Shown here: one piece after another, positions 44,509 to 53,661 of the stretch | How the letters are laid out: every line of letters begins with the position of its first letter | Position numbering within the stretch: the stretch's first letter is position 1 | Source: an uncultured Lachnospiraceae bacterium | Lineage (GTDB): Bacteria > Bacillota > Clostridia > Lachnospirales > Lachnospiraceae | NCBI GenBank assembly: GCA_947632515.1 | Contig: CANRPO010000019.1 | Span: 1 to 64,000 of the forward strand | Length of the DNA stretch: 64,000 nucleotides | Direction of reading: 5' to 3' | Position numbers and translations under genes: made by a program | Notes under the pieces: model-generated | Seen by the model: the letters and a program-made list of their open reading frames with translations, nothing else | What the model was told of the DNA's origin: nothing | Databases searched by the model: none

Positions 44509-46167
44509 ATGGCGATTTATTGTAACCAGGTGGGGTATCTGCCGGATGGCAGGAAGAGGGCGGTGATGACGGCGGGCGGCCGTTTCGCGCTCATCCGGGA
44601 AGAGGGCGCGTCGAAGGAGACGGTTTTCGAGGGCATCGCCGAGGACCGGGGCGAGGACCGCGCCTCGGGCGACCATGTGTATGCGGCGGATTTCAGCGCG
44701 GTCACGCGGGACGGCGTCTACTATGTGGAGAATGAGGCCGGGGATCGTTCCCACCGCTTTCGGATCGGGGCGGACGTCTATCACGCGCTGCAGAGGGATC
44801 TGACGAAAGCGCTGTACTATCAGCGCTGCGGCTGCGGGCTGGAGGAGCGATATGCGGGCCGGTACGCCCATGGGCGCTGTCACATGGAGGACGCGGCGCT
44901 GTGGACGGATCACAGCGTGATGCGGAGCGTGCAGGGCGGATGGCACGATGCGGGCGACTACGGACGCTATATCTCCCCCGCGGCGGTGGCGGTGGGACAT
45001 CTGCTCTACGCGTTCAGCCTGTTCCCAGAGAGTTTTGGGGAGAGCCTGAACATCCCCGAGTCCGGCAACGGCGTGCCGGATGTGCTCAACGAGTGCCGCT
45101 ACGAGTTGGAGTGGATGCTTAAGATGCAGGACGAGGCGGGCGGCGCGTACCATAAGCTGACGGCCATACGGCACGCGGACTTTATCATGCCCGAGGAAGA
45201 CAGGGATCAGTTCTATCTCTTCCCGGCGTCTTCCATGGCCACGGCGGACTATGCTGCGTCCATGGCGCTGGCCTCCAGAGTGTACCGGGCCTTCGATGGG
45301 GATTTTGCCGACGAGCTCTGTGACGCCGCGCTGCGCGCTTGGGATTGGCTGGAAAAGAATCCGCAGTATGTGGGATTCCACAATCCCGAGGGCTGCAATA
45401 CGGGAGAGTACGACGACGACTGCGATCTGGACGAGAGACTGTGGGCGGCGGCGGAGCTGCTCGTCACCACGGGGGAGCGAAAATATCAGGAGAAGCTGAC
45501 GCAGCTTCTCGGGGAGGATCTGACCAGGACGGACTTCGGCTGGACGGATGTGTCGGGATTCGCGGCGCTGGCGGTTCTGACTGATCCCGCGCACAGGGCG
45601 GACGACGCCTGCGTGCAGGAGCTGAGAGAGGCGGTGTTCGCGGAGGCGGACCGTCTGACGGTCGTGGCGGGAGAGTCCGGCTACGGCGTGGCGATGGAGC
45701 CCGAGGACTATGTCTGGGGCAGCAATATGGTAGTGCTCAACCGCGCGATGCTGCTGGTGCTGGCCGCAATGACAGCGGACGACGGCGCGGCCTACGAGCA
45801 GGCGGCGCTGGCGCAGCTGGACTATCTTCTGGGCGTGAACGCGGTGGACTACAGCTATGTGACGGGGCATGGCGAGCGCGCGTACCGGCATCCCCACAAC
45901 CGCCCTACGGAGTGCGACGGCGTGGAGCTGCCCATGCCCGGCTGGGTCAGCGGCGGGCCCTTCAAGACGCCTGCGGACGCGGTGGGGATCGAGCGGATCA
46001 AGGCCGGCACGCCGCCCATGAAGTGTTATGTGGATCATGCGATGTGCTATTCTCTGAACGAGATCACCATCTACTGGAACTCCCCGGCGGTGTTCGTGAC
46101 GGCATATTTCAATAGAAAACGCTCCGGGATCGGACAGAGCACGGAAGAAGGTATGACAGAGCAATGA
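44509..46167 (+). CDS. Glycoside hydrolase family 9 enzyme, cytoplasmic
   Basis: The 552-residue protein has an Ig-like N-terminal CelD_N domain (VGYLPDGRKRAVM) and a GH9 (alpha/alpha)6 barrel. The catalytic base motif is GGWHDAGDYGRY (Asp147/Asp150), the HPHNRP loop is present and the proton donor lies in SLNEITIYWNSP (Glu518). No signal peptide is visible, so it should act inside the cell, like GH9 beta-glucosidase/exo-type enzymes on imported oligosaccharides. The cellodextrin or glucosaminide substrate is undecided. It overlaps the map gene by 4 nt. Confidence 0.88.
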   Translation: MAIYCNQVGYLPDGRKRAVMTAGGRFALIREEGASKETVFEGIAEDRGEDRASGDHVYAADFSAVTRDGVYYVENEAGDRSHRFRIGADVYHALQRDLTKALYYQRCGCGLEERYAGRYAHGRCHMEDAALWTDHSVMRSVQGGWHDAGDYGRYISPAAVAVGHLLYAFSLFPESFGESLNIPESGNGVPDVLNECRYELEWMLKMQDEAGGAYHKLTAIRHADFIMPEEDRDQFYLFPASSMATADYAASMALASRVYRAFDGDFADELCDAALRAWDWLEKNPQYVGFHNPEGCNTGEYDDDCDLDERLWAAAELLVTTGERKYQEKLTQLLGEDLTRTDFGWTDVSGFAALAVLTDPAHRADDACVQELREAVFAEADRLTVVAGESGYGVAMEPEDYVWGSNMVVLNRAMLLVLAAMTADDGAAYEQAALAQLDYLLGVNAVDYSYVTGHGERAYRHPHNRPTECDGVELPMPGWVSGGPFKTPADAVGIERIKAGTPPMKCYVDHAMCYSLNEITIYWNSPAVFVTAYFNRKRSGIGQSTEEGMTEQ

Positions 46168-47036
46168 AGAAATTAGGCAGAAACGATCCCTGCTGGTGCG
46201 GCAGCGGCAGAAAATACAAGACGTGCCACATGGATTTTGACGAGAAGATCGAATATTACGCCATGCAGGGGCATATCGTTCCGGATCACGATATGATCAA
46301 GACGCCGGAACAGCTTCAGGGGATCAGGGAGAGCAGCAGGCTGAATATCGCCATACTGGACGAGATCGGGCGGCAGATCCGCATCGGCATGAGCACCGAG
46401 GAGATCGATCGGATCGTGCGGGAGATGACGGCTGATATGGGCGGGATCGCGGCGCCGTTTGGCTACGACGGTTTTCCCAAGAGCGTCTGCACCTCCATCA
46501 ACGAGGTGGTGTGCCACGGGATCCCGTGCAGCGAACGGATCCTGCAGGACGGCGATATTGTCAACGTGGACGTGTCAACCATCTATCACGGCTATTTCTC
46601 GGATTCTTCGCGCATGTTTATGCTGGGCGACGTGGCGCCGGAGACGCGGAAACTGGTGCAGATGGCGAAGGAGTGTGTCGACGTGGGACTGACACAGGTG
46701 AAACCGTGGAATTTTCTGGGCGATATGGCGCAGGCCATCAATGACCACGCGCGGGCCAACGGCTACTCCATCGTGCGGGAGATCGGCGGTCACGGCGTGG
46801 GGCTGGAGTTCCACGAGGAGCCTTTCGTCAGCTATGTGGCGAAGGCGGGGACGGAGATGCTCATGGCGCCGGGCATGGTGTTCACCATCGAGCCGATGGT
46901 GAACATGGGCGCTGCGGACATCTGTATCGATGGCGATGACGGCTGGACGGTCTACACTGACGACGGGAAACCGTCGGCGCAGTGGGAGATCACGGTGGCG
47001 GTGACGGACGACGGCTATGAGATTCTGACGTACTGA
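46164..47036 (+). CDS. map: Methionine aminopeptidase with SEC-C zinc motif
   Basis: The 290-residue protein has an N-terminal SEC-C motif (Cys10, Cys12, Cys21, His22) joined to a type I methionine aminopeptidase. Metal ligands lie in VNVDVSTIYHGYFSDSSRMF, GHGVGLEFHEEP and FTIEPMV. It removes initiator methionine from new proteins, and the SEC-C part may bind ribosomes. It is an extra copy type; ribosomal-operon map genes lack the motif. The 4-nt overlap (ATGA) couples it to GH9. Confidence 0.92.
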   Translation: MKKLGRNDPCWCGSGRKYKTCHMDFDEKIEYYAMQGHIVPDHDMIKTPEQLQGIRESSRLNIAILDEIGRQIRIGMSTEEIDRIVREMTADMGGIAAPFGYDGFPKSVCTSINEVVCHGIPCSERILQDGDIVNVDVSTIYHGYFSDSSRMFMLGDVAPETRKLVQMAKECVDVGLTQVKPWNFLGDMAQAINDHARANGYSIVREIGGHGVGLEFHEEPFVSYVAKAGTEMLMAPGMVFTIEPMVNMGAADICIDGDDGWTVYTDDGKPSAQWEITVAVTDDGYEILTY

Positions 47037-47060
47037 CGGGACGCCTTTTGTGAGGGACAA

Positions 47061-47105
47061 GGTCAGCGTACATCACGCTTTGCGGTGTGCGCCGGCCTTT
47101 TTGCC
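47061..47105 (+). terminator. Terminator after map
   Basis: GGTCAGCGTACA pairs with TGTGCGCCGGCC, with minor mismatch, around the ACGCTTTGCG loop. TTTTT follows. Confidence 0.7.
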
Positions 47106-47132
47106 GGGAAAAAATTGTGCACTATTCCGATA

Positions 47133-47161
47133 TTGCCATATACGGAAAAGTTTGTTATCTT
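47133..47161 (+). promoter_or_regulatory. Possible promoter of the envelope gene trio
   Basis: TTGCCA (47133-47138), 17 bp and TATCTT (47156-47161). A leader of about 170 nt follows with no obvious structure, so the assignment is tentative. Confidence 0.45.
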
Positions 47162-47339
47162 ATCTGTACAATCTTTGGACACATATTGAAGTATACTTTA
47201 TTTCGTGCCTTCCATGGCGCGATCTGCGGCGGTTCGCCACTGATTTCCAAAAATTGATCTGACAGGGGAGACGGACACAGGTCTGTGATCTTCGCAAAAA
47301 GGGCAAAGCATAATAGACGGCAAAAGAAAGGAGCGATTT

Positions 47340-48098
47340 ATGAGAGAATTTATGACAAAAGTGTCGGATTATCTGAGCGAGAGAAGAAATGATCCGGAAC
47401 GGCGGGAGGACAGGCTGGCGATCGTCATTGTGGGCGTGGCGGCGGCGGTTGTGATCGTGGCGCTGCTGCTCGTGCTGTGGGGACAGATCGCGAAGGGGCG
47501 CGGCGAGAGCGGGGAAGATGGCGACGACGCACTGCAGGCGACTGCCTACGAGGAAAAGATGAAAGAGTATCTGTCGCAGAACGACAGACAGGCGGCGCTG
47601 TGGCGGGAGTACCTTGACAAGGCGGAGTATCTGGACGGCAAGGTGGAGGAACTTCTTGCGGCCATGACGCAGGTGGAACAGAGTCTGTCGGAGACGATTC
47701 AGCAGTACCGGGAGGGGGATGACGCCCTGCGGGACGAGCTGGCCTCGGTGCATACGGAAGTGAACGCCATTGTGTATGATCTCAGGGAGACACAGACGAA
47801 ACTGTACGATCTGACAGATATTGTGCAGCTTATGAACGAGGAGACGATTCCCGTGATTCAGGGACAGATCGTGCAGATACAGGCGGACATCGAACAGGCG
47901 CGGGGCGATATCGCCGGTCTGTATGCGAAGGTCGCGGCGCTGGAGCAGGAGGATGTCAAACTGTGGGAGAGCATCGGGGACGTGGAGAGCATTCTGGGAG
48001 ACGTGGAGAACAATCTGCAGAGCATCAGCGTCAGCACGCTCAGGTATCGCTATGACGAGGGGGAGAATACGCTCTACCTGGAACCTTATCAGCAGTGA
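47340..48098 (+). CDS. Membrane-anchored coiled-coil protein
   Basis: The 252-residue protein has a short charged N-terminus, one membrane helix (about residues 25-46) and a long heptad-like region (about 75-225; DGKVEELLAAMTQVEQSLSE, VHTEVNAIVYDLRE). It ends in a probable beta strand (TLRYRYDEGENTLYL). Orientation is likely N-in, coiled coil outside. AAAGGAG precedes the ATG. No family was recognised. It leads a three-gene run with two paralogous exported proteins, with a 61-nt gap. Confidence 0.75.
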   Translation: MREFMTKVSDYLSERRNDPERREDRLAIVIVGVAAAVVIVALLLVLWGQIAKGRGESGEDGDDALQATAYEEKMKEYLSQNDRQAALWREYLDKAEYLDGKVEELLAAMTQVEQSLSETIQQYREGDDALRDELASVHTEVNAIVYDLRETQTKLYDLTDIVQLMNEETIPVIQGQIVQIQADIEQARGDIAGLYAKVAALEQEDVKLWESIGDVESILGDVENNLQSISVSTLRYRYDEGENTLYLEPYQQ

Positions 48099-48159
48099 AG
48101 CGATCCATGGAGGAAGGAAAAGCGGCGGGAGAAAAGCGGAGAGAAGGAGGCTGTATCCG

Positions 48160-49257
48160 GTGGATAAAAGAGGGATAAATAAGAGAAAGCGCAAGGCTGT
48201 GCGCATAGCGCGCGCCGCTGCGGTCTGTGCGGCCGTGGCAGGAATCTGTAAGGCGTATACGGCCGCAGCGGGCTATGTCTCAAAGGGGAATTTGGACGCG
48301 GAGGGCGGGAAGATCGTCTGTTGCAGTCAGGATATTGCGTATCTGGAAGGGGAAATAGGCGCTCTGTTGGGTGAGATCGACGATGTCCCGGAGGAGGACG
48401 CGGGAGAGGAAATTTCGGTGTCCGCTGACGGCGCTGCGCGGCGGGATGCGCTTGTGTCCGACGGGGTTATCGATTACGCAGACGGCAGGATACGGATAGA
48501 CGCCGCCGACTTTGCGATGCTGGCGGACAGGACGGATGCGCTGGGAGACAGCTATGCGCAGGCGGCCTGCCGCGCCTTAAACGGGATCGGCACCTACTTT
48601 GACGCGGACGGCAATGTCAATCATGCTGCGCAGACTGCGGAATCTGTCGTACTCGACAGCGGGCGGATCGCGGAAGGGATCAGACAGTCGCAGTCTGTGG
48701 AGCACACGGGGGCGTCCCCCATCGCTGCGGACAATCTTACGGCGGGGACGGCGGCGTGGGTGAACGGGCAGTGCATCGTGGGCAACGGGGCGGACAATGA
48801 GCGGGCCTACCGGCGCGGCCGGGAGGACGGGATGGAAGAGAAAAGCGGTGCTGTGGACATACAGTACACCTGCCATGAGCATACGGGGAACGGACGGACG
48901 GGCTGGGACGACGGAGCGGTCATCGCGCAGAGTTCCTCCCCGGGAGGCTGCTTTCTGGCAGGCTATCATGAGCACAATTACGGAGGACAGAAGTGCAGCC
49001 AAGTAGCTGTGGGCCACGGAGACCCGGGGAGCTGTCCGTGCGACGGCTGGCAGGGGGAAGGCTCCGGCGGAGGATGCAAGGGCTGCGGGCATGGAGAGGG
49101 CGATCACTCCGGCGGCTCCTGCAACGGCAGAAAACGCATCTATGCCTGGGACTGCGGCGAGCCGGTCAATCATTGGAAAGTGAGCTGCGGAAAGAAGGCG
49201 GGACAGATCGAGACGGCGACGGTCACGCTCCGCAGAGAGAATACGGCGGCGGAGTGA
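48160..49257 (+). CDS. Exported Cys/His-rich protein, paralogue A
   Basis: A GTG start with AGGAGG 9 nt upstream gives 365 residues. A basic N-terminus and hydrophobic segment (about 15-36) form a signal or anchor. Residues 100-220 carry the domain shared with the next gene: IDAADFAMLADRTD, GIGTYF, GIRQSQS and GTAAWxxGxCxVGNGxDN. The C-terminal 130 residues are very rich in Cys, His and Gly (YHEHNYGG, GCKGCGHGEGDHSGG), suggesting metal binding or disulfides. Similar unnamed proteins occur in gut Firmicutes as I recall. Function is unknown. Confidence 0.72.
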   Translation: MDKRGINKRKRKAVRIARAAAVCAAVAGICKAYTAAAGYVSKGNLDAEGGKIVCCSQDIAYLEGEIGALLGEIDDVPEEDAGEEISVSADGAARRDALVSDGVIDYADGRIRIDAADFAMLADRTDALGDSYAQAACRALNGIGTYFDADGNVNHAAQTAESVVLDSGRIAEGIRQSQSVEHTGASPIAADNLTAGTAAWVNGQCIVGNGADNERAYRRGREDGMEEKSGAVDIQYTCHEHTGNGRTGWDDGAVIAQSSSPGGCFLAGYHEHNYGGQKCSQVAVGHGDPGSCPCDGWQGEGSGGGCKGCGHGEGDHSGGSCNGRKRIYAWDCGEPVNHWKVSCGKKAGQIETATVTLRRENTAAE

Positions 49258-49278
49258 GCGCGGGAAAGGAGAGGAGAT

Positions 49279-49971
49279 ATGTGGAGCAGGAGAGAAAAAA
49301 GAGCGGTATGCCGGTGCGCGGCGGGATCGTTTGCGGCGATCCTGCTGTGTATCGGCATGGCGGGAGGTACGGCGCGCGCGTCGGAGGGGAGTCGCCGCCA
49401 GCGGCTGATCTCGCGCGGCGCAGTCAGCTACGGCGGCGGCAGGGTGGTGATCGACGCGGCGGATCTCGCGATGCTGGCGGACGAGACGGACAGGCTGGAG
49501 CTGTCCTTCAAGACGGATCTGTTTCAGGCCCTCGCGCAGATAGGGACATATATCCGGACGGACGGCGGCCTCAGCCATGACGCGCGGACGGAGGAGGATC
49601 CGACGCAGATCGCCTTTCGGGATCTGGTAAACGGCATCCGGCAGTCCCAGTCGCTTGCGCATCTTGCGGACACGCAGGCGTCCGGCGGGGCCGGACCGCT
49701 TTTCTATAAATTCGAGACAAACAATCTGTTGGAGACGACGGGCGACGATACGGGGATGCCTGTGTATATCCGTCCGGCCACGGAGGACAATCTCTCCGCA
49801 GGGACGGCGGCGTGGGCGGAGGGACGCTGCCTTGTGGGGAACGGCTCGGACAACTACTATTTCTATCAGAAAGGGTTTATAGAAGGCTATGCCGCGAAAG
49901 TGGGAGCGCGGGTGGAATACCGGTATGACGAAACGGGGAGAATGGAGTCCGCAAGGCTTGTTTTTCCGTAG
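49279..49971 (+). CDS. Exported protein, paralogue B without the Cys/His tail
   Basis: The 230-residue protein has a clear signal peptide ending in TARA-S (about residue 34). The rest matches paralogue A: VIDAADLAMLADETD, IGTYIRTDGGLSHDA, GIRQSQS and GTAAWxxGxCxVGNGxDN. It ends in VEYRYDETGRMESARLVF, which resembles the end of the coiled-coil protein in the same run. AGGAGA precedes the ATG, 21 nt after the previous stop. It looks like the minimal form of the domain. Confidence 0.72.
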   Translation: MWSRREKRAVCRCAAGSFAAILLCIGMAGGTARASEGSRRQRLISRGAVSYGGGRVVIDAADLAMLADETDRLELSFKTDLFQALAQIGTYIRTDGGLSHDARTEEDPTQIAFRDLVNGIRQSQSLAHLADTQASGGAGPLFYKFETNNLLETTGDDTGMPVYIRPATEDNLSAGTAAWAEGRCLVGNGSDNYYFYQKGFIEGYAAKVGARVEYRYDETGRMESARLVFP

Positions 49972-50001
49972 GAAATACGGCGGATCGGCGGTGCGGGGTA
50001 A

Positions 50002-50030
50002 TTGACAAGCGGCGCTATTTATTGTAGTCT
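50002..50030 (+). promoter_or_regulatory. Promoter of metG
   Basis: TTGACA (50002-50007), 17 bp and TAGTCT (50025-50030). The leader is about 75 nt, too short for a T-box, and no T-box motif was found. Confidence 0.6.
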
Positions 50031-50111
50031 TACCTTATACGCCGACTCCCGATTTTCCGTGCGGCAGGACCGCGACGGACAGCGGGAGACGGTTTTTGAA
50101 AGGAGTTTAGG

Positions 50112-52115
50112 ATGGGTAAGGGAAAGTTCTATATCACAACAGCGATCGCATACACTTCCGGCACGCCCCATATCGGCAACAGCTACGAGATCGTTCTGGC
50201 GGACAGTATAGCCCGCTTTAAGAGAAAGGACGGCTACGACGTATATTTCCAGACGGGAACGGACGAGCACGGACAGAAAATAGAATTGAAGGCGCAGGAG
50301 CAGGGCGTCACGCCGAAACAGTTCGTGGACGGTGTGGCGGGCGAGATCCGCAGGATCTGCGACGCGCTGAATACCTCCTACGACCATTTTATCAGGACGA
50401 CGGATGGGTATCACGAGAGACAGGTGCAGAAGATCTTTAAGAGACTGTACGATCAGGGGGACATCTACAAGGGATATTATGAGGGCATGTACTGTACGCC
50501 CTGCGAATCCTTCTGGACGGAATCTCAGCTTGTGGACGGCAAGTGTCCCGACTGCGGCAGAGAGGTAAAGCCCGCGAGGGAGGAGGCTTACTTCTTCAAG
50601 ATGAGCAAGTATGCGGACAGGCTGATCGAGTATATCAACACGCACCCGGAATTTATTCAGCCGGTGTCCCGCAAGAATGAGATGATGAACAATTTCCTCC
50701 TGCCGGGCCTGCAGGATCTGTGCGTGTCCAGAACGTCCTACAAATGGGGGATCCCGGTGGATTTCGACGACAAGCATGTGGTCTATGTCTGGATGGACGC
50801 GCTGACGAACTATATCACGGGTATCGGCTACGACGCCGACGGCGCAAGCAGCGAACAGTACCGCAGATTCTGGCCGGCGGATCTGCATCTGATCGGCAAG
50901 GACATCATTCGTTTCCATACGATCTACTGGCCGATCTTCCTCATGGCGCTGGGCGAGCCGCTGCCGAAGCAGGTGTTCGGGCACCCGTGGCTTCTGCAGA
51001 ACGACGGCAAGATGAGCAAGTCCAAGGGCAACGTGATCTATGCCGACGACCTGATCGACTTCTTCGGGGTTGACGCGGTGCGCTACTTCGTGCTGCACGA
51101 GATGCCCTTCGAGAATGACGGCGTGATCACATGGGATCTGATGGTGGAGCGCATGAATTCCGATCTGGCCAACACGCTGGGCAATCTGGTCAACAGAACC
51201 ATCTCCATGAGCAACAAGTACTTCGGCGGTCAGGTGGAGAATAAGAGAGTCGGCGTGGACGCGGATCTGTTCGGCGTGGTGGCGGACACCTACGCGAGGG
51301 TGTCGAAGAAGATGGACGAGCTGCGCGTGGCGGACGCCATCACCGAGATCTTTGCGCTGTTTAAACGCTGCAACAAATATATCGACGAGACGATGCCCTG
51401 GGCGCTGGCCAAGGACGAGTCCCAGAGGGACAGGCTGGCCACGGTGCTGTACAATCTGCTGAACGGTATTCTGGTGGGAGCCTCCCTTCTGGAGCCCTAC
51501 ATGCCGGATACATCGGCCCGGATCATGGCTCAGATCAACGCGGAACCGGTGGATTTCGCCGTGCTGGAGGCGTGCGCGGAGCAGGGAGATATTGCGAAGG
51601 CGGCGGCGCTGTACCCGGAGACCAACAGGGTGACGGAGACGCCGGAGATCCTTTTCGCCCGTCAGGACTTAAAGGAGATCATTGAGAGGGTGGACGCCAT
51701 GTTCGAGGCGCGCAAGGCCGCGGCGGGCGCGGCGGCGGAGCAGAGCGCGGCGGAGACGCCCGCGGATGGGATCGATATAGAGCCCAAGGAGACGATCGCT
51801 TACGACGTCTTCGATCAGTGTCAGTTCAGAGTGGGCGAGATCATAGACTGCAAGGAGGTGCCGAAATCCAAGAAACTTCTCTGCTCTCAGGTGCGCATCG
51901 GCTCCGAGGTGAGACAGATCCTGTCCGGCATCAAGCAGCATTACAGCCCGGAGGAGATGGTCGGCAAGAAGGTGATGGTGCTCGTCAATCTGCAGCCCAG
52001 AGAGATCGCCGGCATGACGTCCGAGGGAATGCTCCTGTGCGCGGAGGACGCGGAGGGCAGGCTGGCGCTTGTGGTGCCGGAGAGGGAGATGCCGTCGGGA
52101 GCGGAGATCTGCTGA
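50112..52115 (+). CDS. metG: Methionyl-tRNA synthetase
   Basis: The 667-residue class I synthetase has HIGN at residues 20-23, KMSKS at 300-304 and a zinc knuckle (CTPCESF..CPDCGREV) in the connective domain. The C-terminal 110 residues form an EMAP-like tRNA-binding domain (FRVGEIIDCKEVPKSKKLL). It charges tRNA-Met, including the initiator encoded at 995. GAAAGGAG precedes the ATG. Confidence 0.96.
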   Translation: MGKGKFYITTAIAYTSGTPHIGNSYEIVLADSIARFKRKDGYDVYFQTGTDEHGQKIELKAQEQGVTPKQFVDGVAGEIRRICDALNTSYDHFIRTTDGYHERQVQKIFKRLYDQGDIYKGYYEGMYCTPCESFWTESQLVDGKCPDCGREVKPAREEAYFFKMSKYADRLIEYINTHPEFIQPVSRKNEMMNNFLLPGLQDLCVSRTSYKWGIPVDFDDKHVVYVWMDALTNYITGIGYDADGASSEQYRRFWPADLHLIGKDIIRFHTIYWPIFLMALGEPLPKQVFGHPWLLQNDGKMSKSKGNVIYADDLIDFFGVDAVRYFVLHEMPFENDGVITWDLMVERMNSDLANTLGNLVNRTISMSNKYFGGQVENKRVGVDADLFGVVADTYARVSKKMDELRVADAITEIFALFKRCNKYIDETMPWALAKDESQRDRLATVLYNLLNGILVGASLLEPYMPDTSARIMAQINAEPVDFAVLEACAEQGDIAKAAALYPETNRVTETPEILFARQDLKEIIERVDAMFEARKAAAGAAAEQSAAETPADGIDIEPKETIAYDVFDQCQFRVGEIIDCKEVPKSKKLLCSQVRIGSEVRQILSGIKQHYSPEEMVGKKVMVLVNLQPREIAGMTSEGMLLCAEDAEGRLALVVPEREMPSGAEIC

Positions 52116-52197
52116 TCCGGGGCGCTCTGTCAGACGACCGGCGGGAATCGACCCCGCCAAAGCGACATCCTATTGTGACGAAGGAGAGGATTGCGGT

Positions 52198-53127
52198 ATG
52201 GTTCGGAAAGAAGACTTTTATTTTGATTCCAGAGACGGGAAACACAAACTGCACGCGATCAGGTGGATCCCCGAGCAGGAACCGGTATGCGCGGTGCAGA
52301 TTGTACACGGCATGACGGAGTATGTGGACAGATACGATGAGTTTGCCAATTATCTGGCGGAGAGAGGGATCCTTGTGGTGGGAGACGACCACTTGGGTCA
52401 CGGCAAGTCCGTGCCGGAGGGCGAGCCTTACGGGTATTTCTGCAAGGAGGATGCTCCTACGGTTCTGGTGCGGGATGAGCACCGCCTGAAGAAACTGACG
52501 CAGAAGCAGTACGAGGGAATCCCTTACATCATACTGGGGCACAGCATGGGTTCCTTTATCGTGCGGAACTATCTGCTGCGATACGGTTCGGGCGTGGACG
52601 GCGCCATTATCATGGGGACGGGGATGCAGCCGAAGACGACGCTGATCGCCGGATTGGCTCTCACCAGGATACAGGGGCTGCTTTTTGGCGACGACCATGT
52701 CTGCAGGCTGATCGAGAAACTGTCTTTCGGCTCCTACGACAAGCATATCAGGGAGACGGGAGGACAGGGGAACTGGCTCTCCAAAAATCTGGAGAATCTG
52801 GCCAAGTATGCCGACGATCCGCTGTGTACCTTCACTTTTACGGTCAACGGCTACCGGACGCTTTTCAAGCTGATCTACAATCTGTACGACATGGAGAAAC
52901 TGAAGAAGATGCCCCCGCATCTCCCCGTGCTTTTTGTGTCCGGAGAGGATGATCCTGTGGGAAATTACGGTAGGGATGTGAAACAGATATACCGCTCTTT
53001 CAAGGAGATCGGCATGGAGAAGGTGCAGATCAAACTGTACCCGAAGGATCGGCACGAGATCCTGAACGAGCTGGACAGAGAGGATGTCTACGGCGACCTC
53101 TACCGTTGGATACTGCAGAGGATCTGA
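52198..53127 (+). CDS. Alpha/beta hydrolase, monoacylglycerol lipase type
   Basis: ATG 52198 with GGAGAGGA upstream gives 309 residues; the longer open frame overlaps metG. The Hydrolase_4 motifs are visible: IVHGMTEYVDRYDEFA, DDHLGHGKS, the nucleophile elbow GHSMGS, VSGEDDPVG for the acid and KDRHEIL for the His. Such enzymes cleave monoglycerides or lysophospholipids. It lacks a signal peptide. The next gene begins 10 nt later. Confidence 0.87.
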   Translation: MVRKEDFYFDSRDGKHKLHAIRWIPEQEPVCAVQIVHGMTEYVDRYDEFANYLAERGILVVGDDHLGHGKSVPEGEPYGYFCKEDAPTVLVRDEHRLKKLTQKQYEGIPYIILGHSMGSFIVRNYLLRYGSGVDGAIIMGTGMQPKTTLIAGLALTRIQGLLFGDDHVCRLIEKLSFGSYDKHIRETGGQGNWLSKNLENLAKYADDPLCTFTFTVNGYRTLFKLIYNLYDMEKLKKMPPHLPVLFVSGEDDPVGNYGRDVKQIYRSFKEIGMEKVQIKLYPKDRHEILNELDREDVYGDLYRWILQRI

Positions 53128-53137
53128 GAGGTGAGCG

Positions 53138-53593
53138 ATGAGGAAACTCGGAAGATTTGGGATGCTGCTCTTCCTGTGTGTCGCCGGCGTTGTGGTGATG
53201 AAGGTCTTAGCCTTCGACGGCAGGAGCAAAAGCGCTGACACAGGCAAAGGCGAGGAGACGATCGTGGGCTGGATGATCCGGCGCATAGCCGACGGGGAGA
53301 TCGAGCTGTCGGATGAGGAGAGTATCAGGCGGGCGCTCGCCGAGGGCGAGGAAAAATTTGACATCGCTCTGACGGCGGAGGATGAGGACAGGATCGTCGG
53401 ATTCACACAGACGCTCGATACGGTCGAGGCGGGCGCGGACGATCTGATCGGACAGGCGGGAGAGATGTACGAGAAATACTGCGCGGAGTTTGTGGAGCAG
53501 GCCAACGACACCATCAACGGGGCGCTGCAAAATGCCGCCGAAGATGCGGCGCAGAGTTTTTTTCAGAGCATCATACCGAAGAAGGACGAATGA
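53138..53593 (+). CDS. Small membrane-anchored protein
   Basis: The 151-residue protein has an N-terminal hydrophobic helix (about residues 6-25), then an acidic helical region ending with KKDE. A segment (LTAEDEDRIVGFTQTLDTVEAG) vaguely resembles the end of DUF1002 proteins, but the match is weak. GAGAGGTGAG precedes the ATG. It is probably co-transcribed with the hydrolase. Confidence 0.6.
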   Translation: MRKLGRFGMLLFLCVAGVVVMKVLAFDGRSKSADTGKGEETIVGWMIRRIADGEIELSDEESIRRALAEGEEKFDIALTAEDEDRIVGFTQTLDTVEAGADDLIGQAGEMYEKYCAEFVEQANDTINGALQNAAEDAAQSFFQSIIPKKDE

Positions 53594-53661
53594 TTTTGCC
53601 TTCTCTGACCATACTATGATGTAGTTATGTTATGGATAGTATGGAAAGAGGAGGCATTTTT

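Noticed and set aside
44437..46164. 575-codon open frame on the minus strand opposite the GH9 gene
   Set aside because: It mirrors the GH9 coding frame, has a His/Arg-rich composition with no motif, and arises from the GC-rich codons of the real gene.
49972..50111. T-box or SAM riboswitch before metG
   Set aside because: The leader is too short and none of the conserved elements is present.
51985..53517. 510-codon minus-strand open frame
   Set aside because: It spans the end of metG, the hydrolase and the small membrane protein in antisense and has no recognisable domain.
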